DNA of 64,000 nt from Sabulibacter ruber (GCF_017355955.1 NZ_JAFFID010000001.1:2418001-2482000), one strand, 5' to 3'. Positions 17,163 to 26,514 are shown, counted from the first letter of the stretch. Translations and numbers: made by a program. The notes: generated by a model from the sequence alone, not told the origin.

Positions 17163-18110
17163 ATGAAAGCTCGTCTTCCCTTTATTCTGATGTTCCTGCT
17201 GGGCATCAGTCTCTCTGCCTCCTTTGCGCAGACCAAACCAACCGTTTCTGCCCCAAAGGAAATGCGCCTGACCATGACCGATGGTACCGAACTGTATGTG
17301 AAAGTCTCGGGCAAAGGCCGCCCCTGCCTGTTCATCCACGGCGGACCCGGTGCCTGGAGCCACTCGTTTGAGGTGCTGGGCATCAATACCCTGGAAGATT
17401 CTCTGCAGATGATTTATGTAGACCAGCGCGGCAGCGGCCGGTCTGGCAAATCGCCCAGCGGTAACTACAGCCTGCAACGCGTAGCCCAGGACTTTGACGA
17501 GGTGCGCCAGCAGTTAGGCCATAGCAAATGGACGGTACTGGCTCATTCATTCGGGGGCATTCTGGCCACGGAGTACGCCTATTACTATCCGCAGACAATC
17601 TCCAGAATGGTTCTGCTGAGCGCCACCCTGCACCTGGAGCCGTCTATGCACGCCCAGATCAACCGCGGCGTGGAACTGCTGAAACCCGAAGACACCACTC
17701 CGTTCCTGGACCCCAACAAACCAATCTTCGACCGTTTTATGGCCATTATCCAGACCTTGAACCAAAAAGACATGTACCACCAGCTCATGTACACTACCAG
17801 TGATGGGTTGAAGAAGATGAACGAGGAAGACGCCAAACGCCCCGGCAACTACAGTTTTGGGCAGGCCTGGTCTAATTATCCCGAGTATTTCCAAGACTTC
17901 ACCGAAGTCTCCCGCCATTTGAAGATGCCGGTGCTGGTGATCTCCGGTCAGCAGGATTTCTCCATTGGGCCAGACCACTACAAGAGCTTTAAATTCCCGA
18001 ACCAGACCACCGTTTCCATGCCGGGCGGCCATGTGATTTACCTGGAGCAGAATGCCCAGTTCCAGAAGGTGGTGAAAGAGTTCTTAAAGAAAACCAGCCG
18101 TAAGTCTTAG
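17163..18110 (+). CDS. Secreted alpha/beta hydrolase, proline iminopeptidase-like
   Basis: A 315-residue protein with a signal peptide (residues 1-22, ending SFAQ). The oxyanion motif HGGPG is at 59-63 and DQRGSGRS at 87-94. The nucleophile Ser129 lies in AHSFGG (in place of the commoner GHSWGG), with GQQDF and PGGHVIYLEQN supplying the acid and His near the end. HGGPG and DQRGxGRS together are typical of the proline iminopeptidase (S33) branch. Export points to a periplasmic peptide or ester substrate. It is convergent with the DUF4442 gene, and their stop codons overlap by 4 bases. Confidence 0.85.
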   Translation: MKARLPFILMFLLGISLSASFAQTKPTVSAPKEMRLTMTDGTELYVKVSGKGRPCLFIHGGPGAWSHSFEVLGINTLEDSLQMIYVDQRGSGRSGKSPSGNYSLQRVAQDFDEVRQQLGHSKWTVLAHSFGGILATEYAYYYPQTISRMVLLSATLHLEPSMHAQINRGVELLKPEDTTPFLDPNKPIFDRFMAIIQTLNQKDMYHQLMYTTSDGLKKMNEEDAKRPGNYSFGQAWSNYPEYFQDFTEVSRHLKMPVLVISGQQDFSIGPDHYKSFKFPNQTTVSMPGGHVIYLEQNAQFQKVVKEFLKKTSRKS

Positions 18111-18616
18111 CCCTTCTTGGTTCTGGCTTTGTAGGACCACGTGATGCGGAAGCGGGCCACTTCCTCGCCTTGCGCATCACGCCCGATGCTCAATGCCTGC
18201 ACCTGCTGCCCCTCGCCGGTAACCTGGGCCTGGTGCACGGCGGCGGCGATGGCCGCACCATCGGTGCAGGTGAAGGTGATAGTACCCACGGCTTTTTTGG
18301 TGAACTCCGCCTCCATGTGCACCACCAGCATAGACACCGACGGGTGAGCCCGGTACAGGTACATCAAGCTCAGTACCCCGGAGGCCATTTCGGCGGCCAT
18401 GCTCAGACAAGCGAAGTAGATAGATTTGAACGGATTTTTAGTGAGATAGCCGTACTCAACGGTCACCTGCGCCTCATGGTCGGTGAGTTTCTTCATCCTG
18501 ACGCCCGCCAGATACGCCATGGGCAGGTTCTTGAACAAGAACAGCCTCAGTTTCACGGGCCGGGAAATCAACCGGCGGAAAGCGGCGGTGGAAGAAACAG
18601 GCGTTGAGGTAGGCAT
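18107..18616 (-). CDS. DUF4442 domain protein, hotdog thioesterase-like
   Basis: A 169-residue protein from the ATG at 18616; a GTG at 18661 would add 15 residues. The segment VTVEYGYLTKNPFKSIYFACLSMAAEMASGVLSLMYL is the core helix of a hotdog fold, and EAEFTKKAVGTITFTCTDGAAI and VARFRITWSYKAR are its strands. DUF4442 proteins are related to acyl-CoA thioesterases such as PaaI. The substrate is not known. Its end overlaps the convergent hydrolase gene by 4 bases. Confidence 0.75.
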   Translation of the reverse strand: MPTSTPVSSTAAFRRLISRPVKLRLFLFKNLPMAYLAGVRMKKLTDHEAQVTVEYGYLTKNPFKSIYFACLSMAAEMASGVLSLMYLYRAHPSVSMLVVHMEAEFTKKAVGTITFTCTDGAAIAAAVHQAQVTGEGQQVQALSIGRDAQGEEVARFRITWSYKARTKKG

Positions 18617-18731
18617 AGGCGAAGGCTGAAGTTCACTAGTAAAATAGCGATTCTGCTGCACTTTAAGAAATTACGCCTAACTGTTAAGCAGCGTTTTCTG
18701 TCCCTTTCCTAATAAACTGCCCTAAAACAGG

Positions 18732-18765
18732 AAAGCCCAAGCCGGTTAAACCGACTTGGGCTTTT
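18732..18765. terminator. Hairpin terminator
   Basis: AAAGCCCAAG and CTTGGGCTTT arms with an inner CCGGTTAAACCG stem, between leftward genes. A weaker palindrome of the 3'-end family follows at 18827-18859. Confidence 0.7.
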
Positions 18766-18826
18766 CTGTTTACTTTCTGGATAACTTAACAAGTAGTAGC
18801 GATCTCGGCTTTCCACAACTTTTCTG

Positions 18827-18859
18827 AGCTGTTTTCGCGAAAACAAGGCCAAAACAGCT
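18827..18859. repeat. 3'-end palindrome family member
   Basis: AGCTGTTTT and AAAACAGCT outer arms, with TTTTCGCGAAAA inside. It lies 23 bases after the SMP-30 gene stop on the minus strand. Confidence 0.55.
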
Positions 18860-18882
18860 TTCTTTTAAGTGAAGCAGAAGCT

Positions 18883-19800
18883 CTAATTTACGCCCTTCAC
18901 CTTCATTTTCACTCCGTATACCGCTCCCATGGCCGTGATAAAGAGCGTGGAGCGATCTTTTCCGCCGAACGTCACGTTGGCAGTCCAGTTCTCGGGAACG
19001 GGGATCTGCGCAATCTGCTGGCCTTCTTTGTCAAAAACGGTTACGCCTTTGCCGGTGAGGTACACGTTACCTTGGTTGTCAATCGTCATCCCGTCTGAGC
19101 CCATGTTGGCAAACAGCTTTTTGTTAGCCAGAGAACCATCGGCATTGATGTTGTACACATAGGTTTTATTGGCGTCAATGTCTGCCACGTACAGTTTCTT
19201 GCCGTCAGGGGTGCCTATGATTCCGTTGGGCTTCACCAAAGCTTCGTCTACCGGATAAAACTTCTTCCTGTCAGGGCTTAGATAATACACGTATTCGCCA
19301 TTTTGCTGCCGCTCGGGGTTACGGGTCCAGTAGTCTCGTTTGTACAGAGGATCTGTGAGGTACATGGCGCCCGAAGGAGCAATCCAGAGGTCGTTGGGTC
19401 CGTTGAGCAGTTTGCCTGCATAGTCCTTCACCAGCACTGTGGGTTTACCGACCAGGTCAAAAGACCAGAGCTGGTTGTCCATATCGGCGGCGGCGATGAG
19501 GTTGCCTTTCCGGTCAAAATACAGCCCGTTGGAACGACCCGCCTGATCTGTGAACAAACTGATTTTTCCCGTCTCCGCCGACCATTTGAAGATCTTGTTA
19601 TTCGGCTGATCGGTGAAGTACACGTTACCGGCCCGGTCCACGGCCGGCCCCTCGGTAAAGGAGAAACCATCGCCCAGCTTCTCCAGTTTGGCTCCCTTGG
19701 CTATAATTGAATTCTTATCGGTGATCTGGGCTGAAAGCAGGACCGGCAGCAGCAAAATAGCAGCACTCGCCAATCCTAGGAGGATGTTTCGTTTCGTCAT
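18883..19800 (-). CDS. SMP-30/gluconolactonase family protein, secreted
   Basis: A 305-residue protein from the ATG at 19800, which overlaps the stop of the upstream gene as TAATG. The longer frame to 19839 would run into that gene. Signal peptide: residues 1-24, ending LLSAQ. The rest is a six-bladed propeller of the SMP-30 type, with EGPAVDRAGNVYFTD, NGPNDLWIAPSGAMYLTD and KPNGIIGTPDGKKLYVAD repeating; the metal-binding Glu and Asn are present. Family members hydrolyse gluconolactone and other lactones. Export suggests a periplasmic lactone or sugar-acid substrate. Probably translated together with the membrane protein before it. Confidence 0.85.
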   Translation of the reverse strand: MTKRNILLGLASAAILLLPVLLSAQITDKNSIIAKGAKLEKLGDGFSFTEGPAVDRAGNVYFTDQPNNKIFKWSAETGKISLFTDQAGRSNGLYFDRKGNLIAAADMDNQLWSFDLVGKPTVLVKDYAGKLLNGPNDLWIAPSGAMYLTDPLYKRDYWTRNPERQQNGEYVYYLSPDRKKFYPVDEALVKPNGIIGTPDGKKLYVADIDANKTYVYNINADGSLANKKLFANMGSDGMTIDNQGNVYLTGKGVTVFDKEGQQIAQIPVPENWTANVTFGGKDRSTLFITAMGAVYGVKMKVKGVN

Positions 19801-20282
19801 TAGCGCACCAATTTGCTTTTGAGTTTGTGCCCGTACCACAGGCCGGCAATAGAAACAGGCACCAGGCAGAGCAAGCCCAGCCAGGCAAACGGTTTCATGA
19901 CGTAGTTCAGCAACCAGCCTTTCTCCAGGGCTCCGGCGGTGGCTTGCATGAGCAAGGTCACCAAACTACAGAGCACCGTGGAAAGCAAGACCACCTCCAG
20001 CCCGGAGATAAGCCCTATCCAGGCATGCCGTTTTTTCTTCACCAGTACTTTCACGCCGGCCCGTCTGCCAATTAAGATGGCGAACAGCAGACTGGACAAG
20101 ATGAACACGGTGAAGTTACCCACCCCCAGGTACGTGGCAATGTCCCAGAACATCTGGGCAGAACCCGTCACCGAGAGCAGGAAGGTGAAAAACAGCAGGG
20201 CAATGATCACCTCGGTGACCAGCGTGGCCCTGAGCGCATACGAAGCCCCTTGTCTCTGCGCCTGCTTGATGGTGGTATGCAT
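19800..20282 (-). CDS. Small membrane protein of unknown function
   Basis: A 160-residue protein with four hydrophobic segments (about residues 23-42, 53-70, 87-113 and 131-149), separated by short charged loops such as GRRAGVKVLVKKKRHAW. I recognise no family. Its stop codon shares a base with the start of the SMP-30 gene (TAATG), so the two are likely translationally coupled and may work together. Confidence 0.65.
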   Translation of the reverse strand: MHTTIKQAQRQGASYALRATLVTEVIIALLFFTFLLSVTGSAQMFWDIATYLGVGNFTVFILSSLLFAILIGRRAGVKVLVKKKRHAWIGLISGLEVVLLSTVLCSLVTLLMQATAGALEKGWLLNYVMKPFAWLGLLCLVPVSIAGLWYGHKLKSKLVR

Positions 20283-20398
20283 GGGTATTTTGGTTAATGA
20301 TGATTGAACAAAACAGAATGTCTCTCCTCACCGGAGAGCTCTCCCACTACCTTCCCCACGTTACCACAACGCCTGCCGTTTCTGCTTTATTCTTCAGT

Positions 20399-21970
20399 TT
20401 ACAGGTCAAATTTGATACCCTGCGCCAAGGGCAGCTCCCGCCCGAAATTGATGGTATTGGTTTGCCGGCGCATGTAGAACCGCCAGGCATCGGAACCCGA
20501 TTCACGTCCGCCGCCGGTGTCTTTCTCACCGCCAAACGCCCCGCCAATCTCGGCCCCGGAGGTTCCGATGTTCACGTTGGCAATGCCGCAGTCAGAACCC
20601 CAGTGGCTCAGGAAAGCCTCAGTTTCCAGCAGGTTGGTGGAGAAGATAGACGAGGACAAGCCCTGGCGCACGCCGTTCTGGATTTCGATGGCGTCTTCCA
20701 CCGTGCCGCTGTACTTGATGAGGTACAGAATAGGCGCGAAGGTTTCTTCCTGCACGGTGTGGTAATGGTTCTCGGCTTCCACAATGGCCGGGGTTACGTA
20801 GGTACCGGTGGCGTATTCCTCACCTTCCAGCACGGTTCCGCCGGTCAACAACTTGCCTCCCTCCTGCTGCACCGTTTCCAGCGCTTTCAGGAAGGCCGCC
20901 GTAGCGTCTTTGTCAATGAGCGGGCCTACCAGAATGCCGTCCTTCAGCGGGTCCCCGATGGGCAGATTTGGGTACACCTTCAAAAGGCGCTCTTTTACTT
21001 CGTCATAAATATTCTCGTGGATGATCAGGCGACGGGTAGAGGTACAGCGCTGTCCGCAGGTGCCCACGGCTCCGAACACCACGGCCCGGATGGCCATTTC
21101 CAGATCGGCGTTTTCGGTGAGGATGATAGCGTTGTTTCCGCCCAGTTCCAGCAAAGACTTGCCTAAACGGCGACCCACGGCCTCGCCTACTTTCTTGCCC
21201 ATGCGGGTAGAACCCGTGGCAGACACCAGCGGCACGCGCTCATCATGCGCCATTCTGCTGCCAATCATTGCATCTCCTATGATCACGTTGAACACGCCCT
21301 CCGGTACCTGGTTCTGCTCCAGCACTTCTCTGATGATGTGCTGGCAAGCCACGGCCGTTAAAGGCGTTTTCTCCGATGGTTTCCACACCACCACATCACC
21401 ACAGATAGCAGCCAGCATGGCATTCCAGCTCCAAACCGCCACCGGGAAGTTGAACGCCGAGATCACGCCCACTACGCCCAGTGGGTGGTACTGCTCATAC
21501 ATGCGGTGCGTAGGACGCTCTGAGTGCATGGTGTAGCCGTGCAATTGCCTAGACAAGCCCACCGCGAAATCACAGATGTCAATCATCTCCTGCACTTCGC
21601 CCAGGCCTTCCTGCAAGATCTTGCCCATCTCGTAGCTTACCAGTTTGCCCAACGGCTCTTTGTACTCGCGCAGTTTCTGGCCTATCTGGCGCACTACTTC
21701 GCCGCGCTTAGGCGAGGGCCACTTACGCCACTCCAGAAACGCCTTTTGCGCTACGGTGATGACCTGGTCATAGTCTTCTTCCGTTGCCATGTTCACAGAG
21801 GCGATCAGTTCTCCGTTGGTAGGAGAATGGATGGCGCGGGTTTCAGTGTTGTTTTGGCCGCCCCAGTTCAGGCCGGTACTATAGGCGGGATTGGTTTCCT
21901 GGATACCAAGCTGGGCCAGCAGATCGGTTATTGTCTTTTGCAGCGGTGCTGCCTCGGTGAGTTGTGCCAT
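20399..21970 (-). CDS. Aldehyde dehydrogenase, antiquitin (ALDH7) branch
   Basis: A 523-residue NAD-dependent aldehyde dehydrogenase. FNFPVAVWSWNAMLAAICGDVVVWKPSEKTPLT is the cofactor-binding part, ELGGNNAI holds the general-base Glu, and GTCGQRCTSTRRLIIH holds the catalytic Cys. The EIGGAFGGEKDTGGGRESGSDAW end is characteristic of the ALDH7/antiquitin branch, whose members oxidise alpha-aminoadipic semialdehyde (piperideine-6-carboxylate) in lysine breakdown. No lysine catabolic neighbour is visible, so the substrate is by family only. It stands alone. Confidence 0.9.
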   Translation of the reverse strand: MAQLTEAAPLQKTITDLLAQLGIQETNPAYSTGLNWGGQNNTETRAIHSPTNGELIASVNMATEEDYDQVITVAQKAFLEWRKWPSPKRGEVVRQIGQKLREYKEPLGKLVSYEMGKILQEGLGEVQEMIDICDFAVGLSRQLHGYTMHSERPTHRMYEQYHPLGVVGVISAFNFPVAVWSWNAMLAAICGDVVVWKPSEKTPLTAVACQHIIREVLEQNQVPEGVFNVIIGDAMIGSRMAHDERVPLVSATGSTRMGKKVGEAVGRRLGKSLLELGGNNAIILTENADLEMAIRAVVFGAVGTCGQRCTSTRRLIIHENIYDEVKERLLKVYPNLPIGDPLKDGILVGPLIDKDATAAFLKALETVQQEGGKLLTGGTVLEGEEYATGTYVTPAIVEAENHYHTVQEETFAPILYLIKYSGTVEDAIEIQNGVRQGLSSSIFSTNLLETEAFLSHWGSDCGIANVNIGTSGAEIGGAFGGEKDTGGGRESGSDAWRFYMRRQTNTINFGRELPLAQGIKFDL

Positions 21971-22034
21971 AGTTTTCGGGATTGGGGAAATGAAAGCTCT
22001 AGTTTAGGTCTTTCTGGGAACATTAGAAAACAAA

Positions 22035-22062
22035 AAAGCCCCTGCCTTGGGGCAGGGGCTTT
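22035..22062. terminator. Terminator of htrA
   Basis: AAAGCCCCTGCC and GGCAGGGGCTTT arms with a 4-base loop, 43 bases downstream of the HtrA stop (minus strand). Confidence 0.85.
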
Positions 22063-22104
22063 GGAAAGCCGTTTACGGCCTGTTTTTCTAAAAGGGGGCT
22101 GAAA

Positions 22105-23598
22105 TTAGCGGCCGATGGCATAGTATGCTCTGCGACCATCTGGGTACACCCCTTCAATCAGCAGACCACCTCTGCGGGCGCCATTCAGAATCTTGCTCAC
22201 GTCTTGCGGCGTGTTGGTTGGGTTGCGGTCAATGCTGGTAATGATGAAACCATCTTTCATACCAGTCTCAGCAAATTTGCTGTCTTCCACATCGCTCACT
22301 TTCACTCCGCCGGTGATATCAAGTTTGTTCAGTTCCTGTTTGCTGGCGGCCTCAAACTTGGCTCCGTCAATGGTCATGGCTTTGTTGGAGTTAGGGTCAC
22401 GCTTCACAATCTCGGTGCTGCCGCTGGCGTTACGCAGGGTCACGTTAGCAGTTTTGGTGCTACCCCCTCTCAGGTAAGATACTTTGATCTTATCGCCAGG
22501 ACGGTAACGGGTCACCTGCTCTTGCAACTGGGCACCGGTGTTTACTTTCACGCCGTTGATCTCAGTGATCACGTCGCCTTGCTCAATACCGGCATTTTTA
22601 GCGGCACTGCTTTCAGAGAAACCGGCCACGTACACCCCGTTCAGGGTTTTCAGCCCTTTTTCCTTGGCAAGTTCAGCATCCACTTCCTGCATCTGCACTC
22701 CCAAAAGGGCGCGTTGCACTTCGCCGTATTTCAGAAGGTCATCCACCACTTTGCTCACAATAGAAGAAGGTACCGCGAAGGAATAACCGGCGAAAGAACC
22801 AGTCTGGGAAGCGATGGCGGTGTTGATCCCGATCAGGTCACCGTTCAGGTTCACCAGGGCTCCACCACTGTTACCAGGGTTCACGGCAGCGTCGGTCTGG
22901 ATGAAGGACTCCACGCTCATGTTACCGGCCCCTTGCAGAATACCTACGTTACGACCTTTGGCACTCACGATACCCGCCGTCACGGTAGAGTTCAGGTTGA
23001 AAGGGTTACCAACGGCCAGTACCCACTCGCCTACCTTCACGTTATCAGAGTTTCCGTAGCGCAGGGCAGGCAGGTTGTCAGCGTTGATTTTCAGCAGCGC
23101 AATGTCGGTATTTGGGTCAGTGCCCACCAACGTAGCGTCAAAGGTGCGTTTATCGTCCAGGATCACCTGGATTTTATCGGCCCGGTCAATTACGTGATTG
23201 TTGGTCACGATGTACCCGTTTGAGGCAATGATTACCCCAGAACCAGATCCCATGGCCGGACCTTGCTGCCGCTGATATCCTTCAAACTCATCGCCGAAGA
23301 AGTCACGGAAGAAAGGGTGGATTTCGCTGGGGCCACCACGGCGGGCCTGCACTTTATATTCGGTGGTTACGTGTACCACGGCTGGGGTCACCAGTTCCGC
23401 AGAGGTTACAAAGTTCAATCCTTCCGGTACAATCACATTGGATTCGCGCATGGCGCTGGTGTACCGTACATTGGTATTAGGTAACTGTTGCCCGGCAGCG
23501 GGCGCGTCATCATCTAGCAGTTTATAACTCCCAACGGCTACGCCTCCACCTACCATAGCGGAAAGCGCCAGTCCTAACATAAACTGTTTCGTTCTCAT
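22105..23598 (-). CDS. htrA: HtrA/DegP-type periplasmic serine protease
   Basis: A 497-residue protein with an N-terminal membrane/signal segment (residues 7-24) and a trypsin-like domain whose triad is His135 (TNNHVID), Asp165 (TDIALLK) and Ser244 (NPGNSGGAL). Two PDZ domains follow (about residues 290-380 and 400-495). It degrades or holds misfolded envelope proteins. Length and layout match full-length HtrA/DegP. It lies 218 bases from the small heat-shock gene on the same strand, with a terminator between them, so they are neighbours in stress function but separate transcripts. Confidence 0.95.
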   Translation of the reverse strand: MRTKQFMLGLALSAMVGGGVAVGSYKLLDDDAPAAGQQLPNTNVRYTSAMRESNVIVPEGLNFVTSAELVTPAVVHVTTEYKVQARRGGPSEIHPFFRDFFGDEFEGYQRQQGPAMGSGSGVIIASNGYIVTNNHVIDRADKIQVILDDKRTFDATLVGTDPNTDIALLKINADNLPALRYGNSDNVKVGEWVLAVGNPFNLNSTVTAGIVSAKGRNVGILQGAGNMSVESFIQTDAAVNPGNSGGALVNLNGDLIGINTAIASQTGSFAGYSFAVPSSIVSKVVDDLLKYGEVQRALLGVQMQEVDAELAKEKGLKTLNGVYVAGFSESSAAKNAGIEQGDVITEINGVKVNTGAQLQEQVTRYRPGDKIKVSYLRGGSTKTANVTLRNASGSTEIVKRDPNSNKAMTIDGAKFEAASKQELNKLDITGGVKVSDVEDSKFAETGMKDGFIITSIDRNPTNTPQDVSKILNGARRGGLLIEGVYPDGRRAYYAIGR

Positions 23599-23767
23599 AC
23601 TTTTTATAGTTCAGCTATATAGGTTAATAATGATTTTGATCTGTTTTTTTAGCGCCCAGATTTTTCCCGTGGACCTGTTTATAATCAATACGAAGGTAAA
23701 TCTAACCGGTACGTGGGTAACGCTAAAATAGTAAAACAAGTATGCTTAAATCAACAAAGACTAAGCC

Positions 23768-23793
23768 AAAAAGGCGCCATTTAGCGCCTTTTT
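23768..23793. terminator. Terminator of the small heat-shock gene
   Basis: AAAAAGGCGC and GCGCCTTTTT arms, 24 bases after the stop of the Hsp20 gene. Confidence 0.85.
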
Positions 23794-23816
23794 AACTTTT
23801 CTTTAACACTCTCTGA

Positions 23817-24251
23817 TTACTTCACAGAGATCTGGTGTTTTACTACTTTCTCTTCCACTTTAGGAACAGAGATGTGCAGCACGCCGTTCTCAAACTGAGC
23901 ATCAATTGCAGAGGCATCTACGTTTTCTGGCAGTTGGAAAGAGCGTCTGAACTTACCGTACAGGTTTTCTACTCTGTGGTATTTGTGCTCTCTGGTTTCC
24001 TTGTTGAAGGTACGCTCACCGCTTACCCGCAGCACGCCTTCTTCAAACTCCACGTTGATGTTCTCTTTCTTCAGACCTGGTAAGGCTACTTCCATCTCGT
24101 AGGTAGCTTCGGTTTCCCAAAGGTCTACGGCCGGAGTGAAGCCTTGCACACGACGGTTGCTTACAGCATCATTGAAGAAGGTATCTAACAAGCTGCTGAA
24201 CGTCTGAGGAACTCTGTTTTGCAATACCGGATGTTGTTTTACAGTTGCCAT
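23817..24251 (-). CDS. Hsp20/alpha-crystallin small heat-shock protein
   Basis: A 144-residue protein started at MATVKQHPV (ATG at 24251); a frame to 24287 adds 12 unlikely residues. The alpha-crystallin domain runs from about residue 38 (PAVDLWETEATYEMEVALPGLKKENINVEFEEGVLRVSGER), with the C-terminal GVLHISVPK. There is a short IxV-type tail (ISVK). It holds unfolding proteins in the cytoplasm without ATP. Monocistronic. Confidence 0.93.
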   Translation of the reverse strand: MATVKQHPVLQNRVPQTFSSLLDTFFNDAVSNRRVQGFTPAVDLWETEATYEMEVALPGLKKENINVEFEEGVLRVSGERTFNKETREHKYHRVENLYGKFRRSFQLPENVDASAIDAQFENGVLHISVPKVEEKVVKHQISVK

Positions 24252-24559
24252 TGTCTTTATTTCTTGGGTTTGTAGTTTCAATTTCAATTGGATACTTACC
24301 TATTCATAAATTCTGTACCAATTGAGAAAACAGCCCATTTACTGACACAAAGACACCATTAAAACATTAGAATTTACCAAAACAAGACACATTGTCTTTA
24401 TTCTTCAGTTTAAAAGCTTAAAAAGCGTCAGTTCCTTTTCTGAAAATAAGGTCTTGCCACTTGTGAGACTAGCCTATGCCAAGAAAAACCCCTGCGTTTT
24501 GAGGCTCTTTTCCAAGAAGCAACCGCAAAACGCAGGGGTTTATAACCTTTAGATCAGAG
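24252..24559. other. Intergenic region upstream of the Hsp20 gene
   Basis: No gene seen. It holds an AT-rich leader for the Hsp20 gene, without a clear TAnnTTTG box, and at 24486-24541 the terminator of the M20 gene. Confidence 0.5.
24486..24541. terminator. Hairpin after the M20 gene
   Basis: AAACCCCTGCGTTTT and AAAACGCAGGGGTTT perfect outer arms around a CTCTTTTCCAAGAAG centre, 18 bases after the stop. The core resembles the 3'-end palindrome family. Confidence 0.75.
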
Positions 24560-25765
24560 CTACGCTTGTGAGGCTAGTTCCCGCAATTCATTGATGGCCA
24601 GCCACGCCATGAGACCACTGCCCACTTCCAGGGCGTCTTCATCTACGTTGAAGGTAGGCGTGTGTACGCCGGAGGTGATGCCTTGCGCCTCATTGCGGGT
24701 TCCCAGGCGGTAGAAACAGGCATCGGTTTGCTGGGAATAGTAAGCGAAATCCTCGGCGGCCATCCACATATCCAGTTCCACCACGTTTTCCGGGCCTAAG
24801 TAAGCCTCAGCGGCGGCACGAGCGCGGGAAACCAGGGCCGGATCGTTTTTCAGGAACGGATAGCCATCCATGATGTTGATCTCGCAGGAGCCGCCCATGC
24901 TTTCGCACAGCCCCTCGGCCAGTTTCTTGATTTTCTGCTTGGCCTCGGCACGCCAAACCTCGTCCATGGTCCGGAAAGTGCCTTCTATTTTCACTTCGCC
25001 GGGAATCACGTTGGTTGCGCCGTTGGCAATCACTTTCCCGAACGACAACACCGATGGCACCTTAGGGTTGGCCCTACGACTCACAATCTGCTGAAGCGCT
25101 ACCAACAGGTGGGCAGAAATCAACACCGGGTCCACCAGTTGCTCGGGCAGGCCACCATGACCGCCTTTGCCTTTCACGGTGATGTAGATTTCATCTGCGG
25201 AGGCCATGTACATCCCAGACCGGAAACCCACTTTACCAGCAGGCAGAAACGGAAACACGTGCTGCCCCATGATGCTCTGCGGTGCCGGGTTTTCCAACAC
25301 GCCTTCCTTGATCATCAGAGACGCGCCGCCCGGGAACTTCTCCTCGCCGGGCTGGAAAATCAACTTAACGGTACCTTCAAACTCATCGCGCAGCTCGTGC
25401 AGAATACGGGCAGTAGTTAAGAGCGATGAAGTGTGCACATCATGGCCGCAGGCGTGCATCACCCCTTCGTTCCGGGATTTGTATTCCACCTCATTCGTCT
25501 CCAGAATGGGCAGGGCATCTAAATCGGCGCGGAGGGCAGTGGTGGCTTTCTCGGGGTTTCTGCCTTTGACCAGGGCCACCACGCCGGTTTGGGTGAGGCG
25601 CTCCGGCTCCAGGCCGTACTCCTGCAGTTTCCGGAACACGTACGCCGAGGTCTCAAACTCCTGAAAGGATAGCTCTGGGTTTTGGTGCAGGTGGTGCCGA
25701 GTGGAGATGGTGTCTGCCGCGTATTTCCTGGCCAACTGCTGTATATGATTGGGAAGTTGTGACAT
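24560..25765 (-). CDS. M20 family metallo-amidohydrolase
   Basis: A 401-residue enzyme of the M20D group (N-acyl-amino-acid amidohydrolase/hippurate hydrolase-like). HACGHDVHTSSLL and FQPGEEKFPGGASLM carry metal ligands and the catalytic Glu, and AAEDFAYYSQ with SGVHTPTFNVDEDALEVG supplies the rest. A dimerisation/lid domain sits at about residues 190-300. No signal peptide. It releases an acyl group from an amino acid or a related compound; the precise substrate is open. It stands alone between palindromes. Confidence 0.9.
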   Translation of the reverse strand: MSQLPNHIQQLARKYAADTISTRHHLHQNPELSFQEFETSAYVFRKLQEYGLEPERLTQTGVVALVKGRNPEKATTALRADLDALPILETNEVEYKSRNEGVMHACGHDVHTSSLLTTARILHELRDEFEGTVKLIFQPGEEKFPGGASLMIKEGVLENPAPQSIMGQHVFPFLPAGKVGFRSGMYMASADEIYITVKGKGGHGGLPEQLVDPVLISAHLLVALQQIVSRRANPKVPSVLSFGKVIANGATNVIPGEVKIEGTFRTMDEVWRAEAKQKIKKLAEGLCESMGGSCEINIMDGYPFLKNDPALVSRARAAAEAYLGPENVVELDMWMAAEDFAYYSQQTDACFYRLGTRNEAQGITSGVHTPTFNVDEDALEVGSGLMAWLAINELRELASQA

Positions 25766-25815
25766 AAGAATTTAGCTGTACTCTTGACAGGCAAAGGTAC
25801 GGCTATAAAACGAAA

Positions 25816-25859
25816 CTGCCGTTTTTACAGTGCTTTCCAGAAAACACGGCAAAAACAGC
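25816..25859. repeat. 3'-end palindrome family member
   Basis: CTGCCGTTTTT and AAAAACAG-type arms around TTTCCAGAAAA, 35 bases after the stop of the 86-residue gene (minus strand). Confidence 0.5.
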
Positions 25860-25893
25860 AAGCCTCTCTCCGGTAGCAATGGAAATAGCTTAA

Positions 25894-26154
25894 TCAGGAA
25901 CCAATGGTGGCAGTATGGATTCTTCGGGCCCGGGCCACCCCCGTAATGGTTAAGTAGATAAGCGGAGGACTATTCAATGGACTGATGGCTAACAAGCCCT
26001 CCCCGGCGAGTTCCTCACAAAGGAGCAACACCTGTTCCAGAGACAGATGGGTGTCTTTGGCAAGCTGGCAGGAAGAAGTAGGATGGTCTTCGGGCTCTGC
26101 AAAGCCTCCTACCCTTGAGAACAAATTTGATATAATTAAGTCTTTTCCTTCCAT
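25894..26154 (-). CDS. Small hypothetical protein, possibly winged-helix
   Basis: An 86-residue protein. The order of predicted helices and strands (QLAKDTHLSLEQVLLLCEEL as a helix-turn-helix-like pair, then GLLAISPLNSPPLIYLTITGVARARRI as a beta-wing and final helix) suggests a small winged-helix domain. I do not recognise a family. It has its own 3' palindrome, which supports it being a gene. Partner and role unknown. Confidence 0.5.
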   Translation of the reverse strand: MEGKDLIISNLFSRVGGFAEPEDHPTSSCQLAKDTHLSLEQVLLLCEELAGEGLLAISPLNSPPLIYLTITGVARARRIHTATIGS

Positions 26155-26514
26155 TGCAAACCAGTGTAGGTAAACCTACGAAGATTTTGGACTCCCTCAA
26201 CTGAGCAGACTGATATTTAGGTATTTAACACCCTATTTTCAGTATCCCCCCCCCCATTACTACGTACAATCCCGAATTCCACAGTAATACAAGCAGACAA
26301 ATGAGTCTCAACTGAAGGACTAAGGATCTCACCCTACCCATAAGATATTGCCCCTTGCAGAGTACATCCATCTCCAAGTTATTTCTCCTTAGTTCTTCCC
26401 TGCACAAACCAGGGAACCTGCAGGAAAGCAGAAAGCATAAAAAAATCCTCCGATTCAAGGCTGATTTCTTAAAAAGAGCCTTAAAACGGAGGATGAAAAA
26501 AATGAACGTACCGC
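26155..26514. other. Intergenic region with a C10 tract
   Basis: A 360-base gap. A run of ten C (26246-26255) is the one striking feature. A terminator-like hairpin with arms ATCCTCCG and CGGAGGAT (26444-26494) ends the SPOR gene transcript. A short frame at 26225-26458 is not convincing as a gene. Confidence 0.5.

Noticed and set aside
22204-23223. A 339-residue antisense frame within htrA
   Set aside because: Shadow of the HtrA coding strand; His- and Val-rich composition, no domain.
26225-26458. A 77-residue minus-strand frame across the C10 tract
   Set aside because: Includes the homopolymer and part of a terminator, no family, unlikely composition for a membrane protein.
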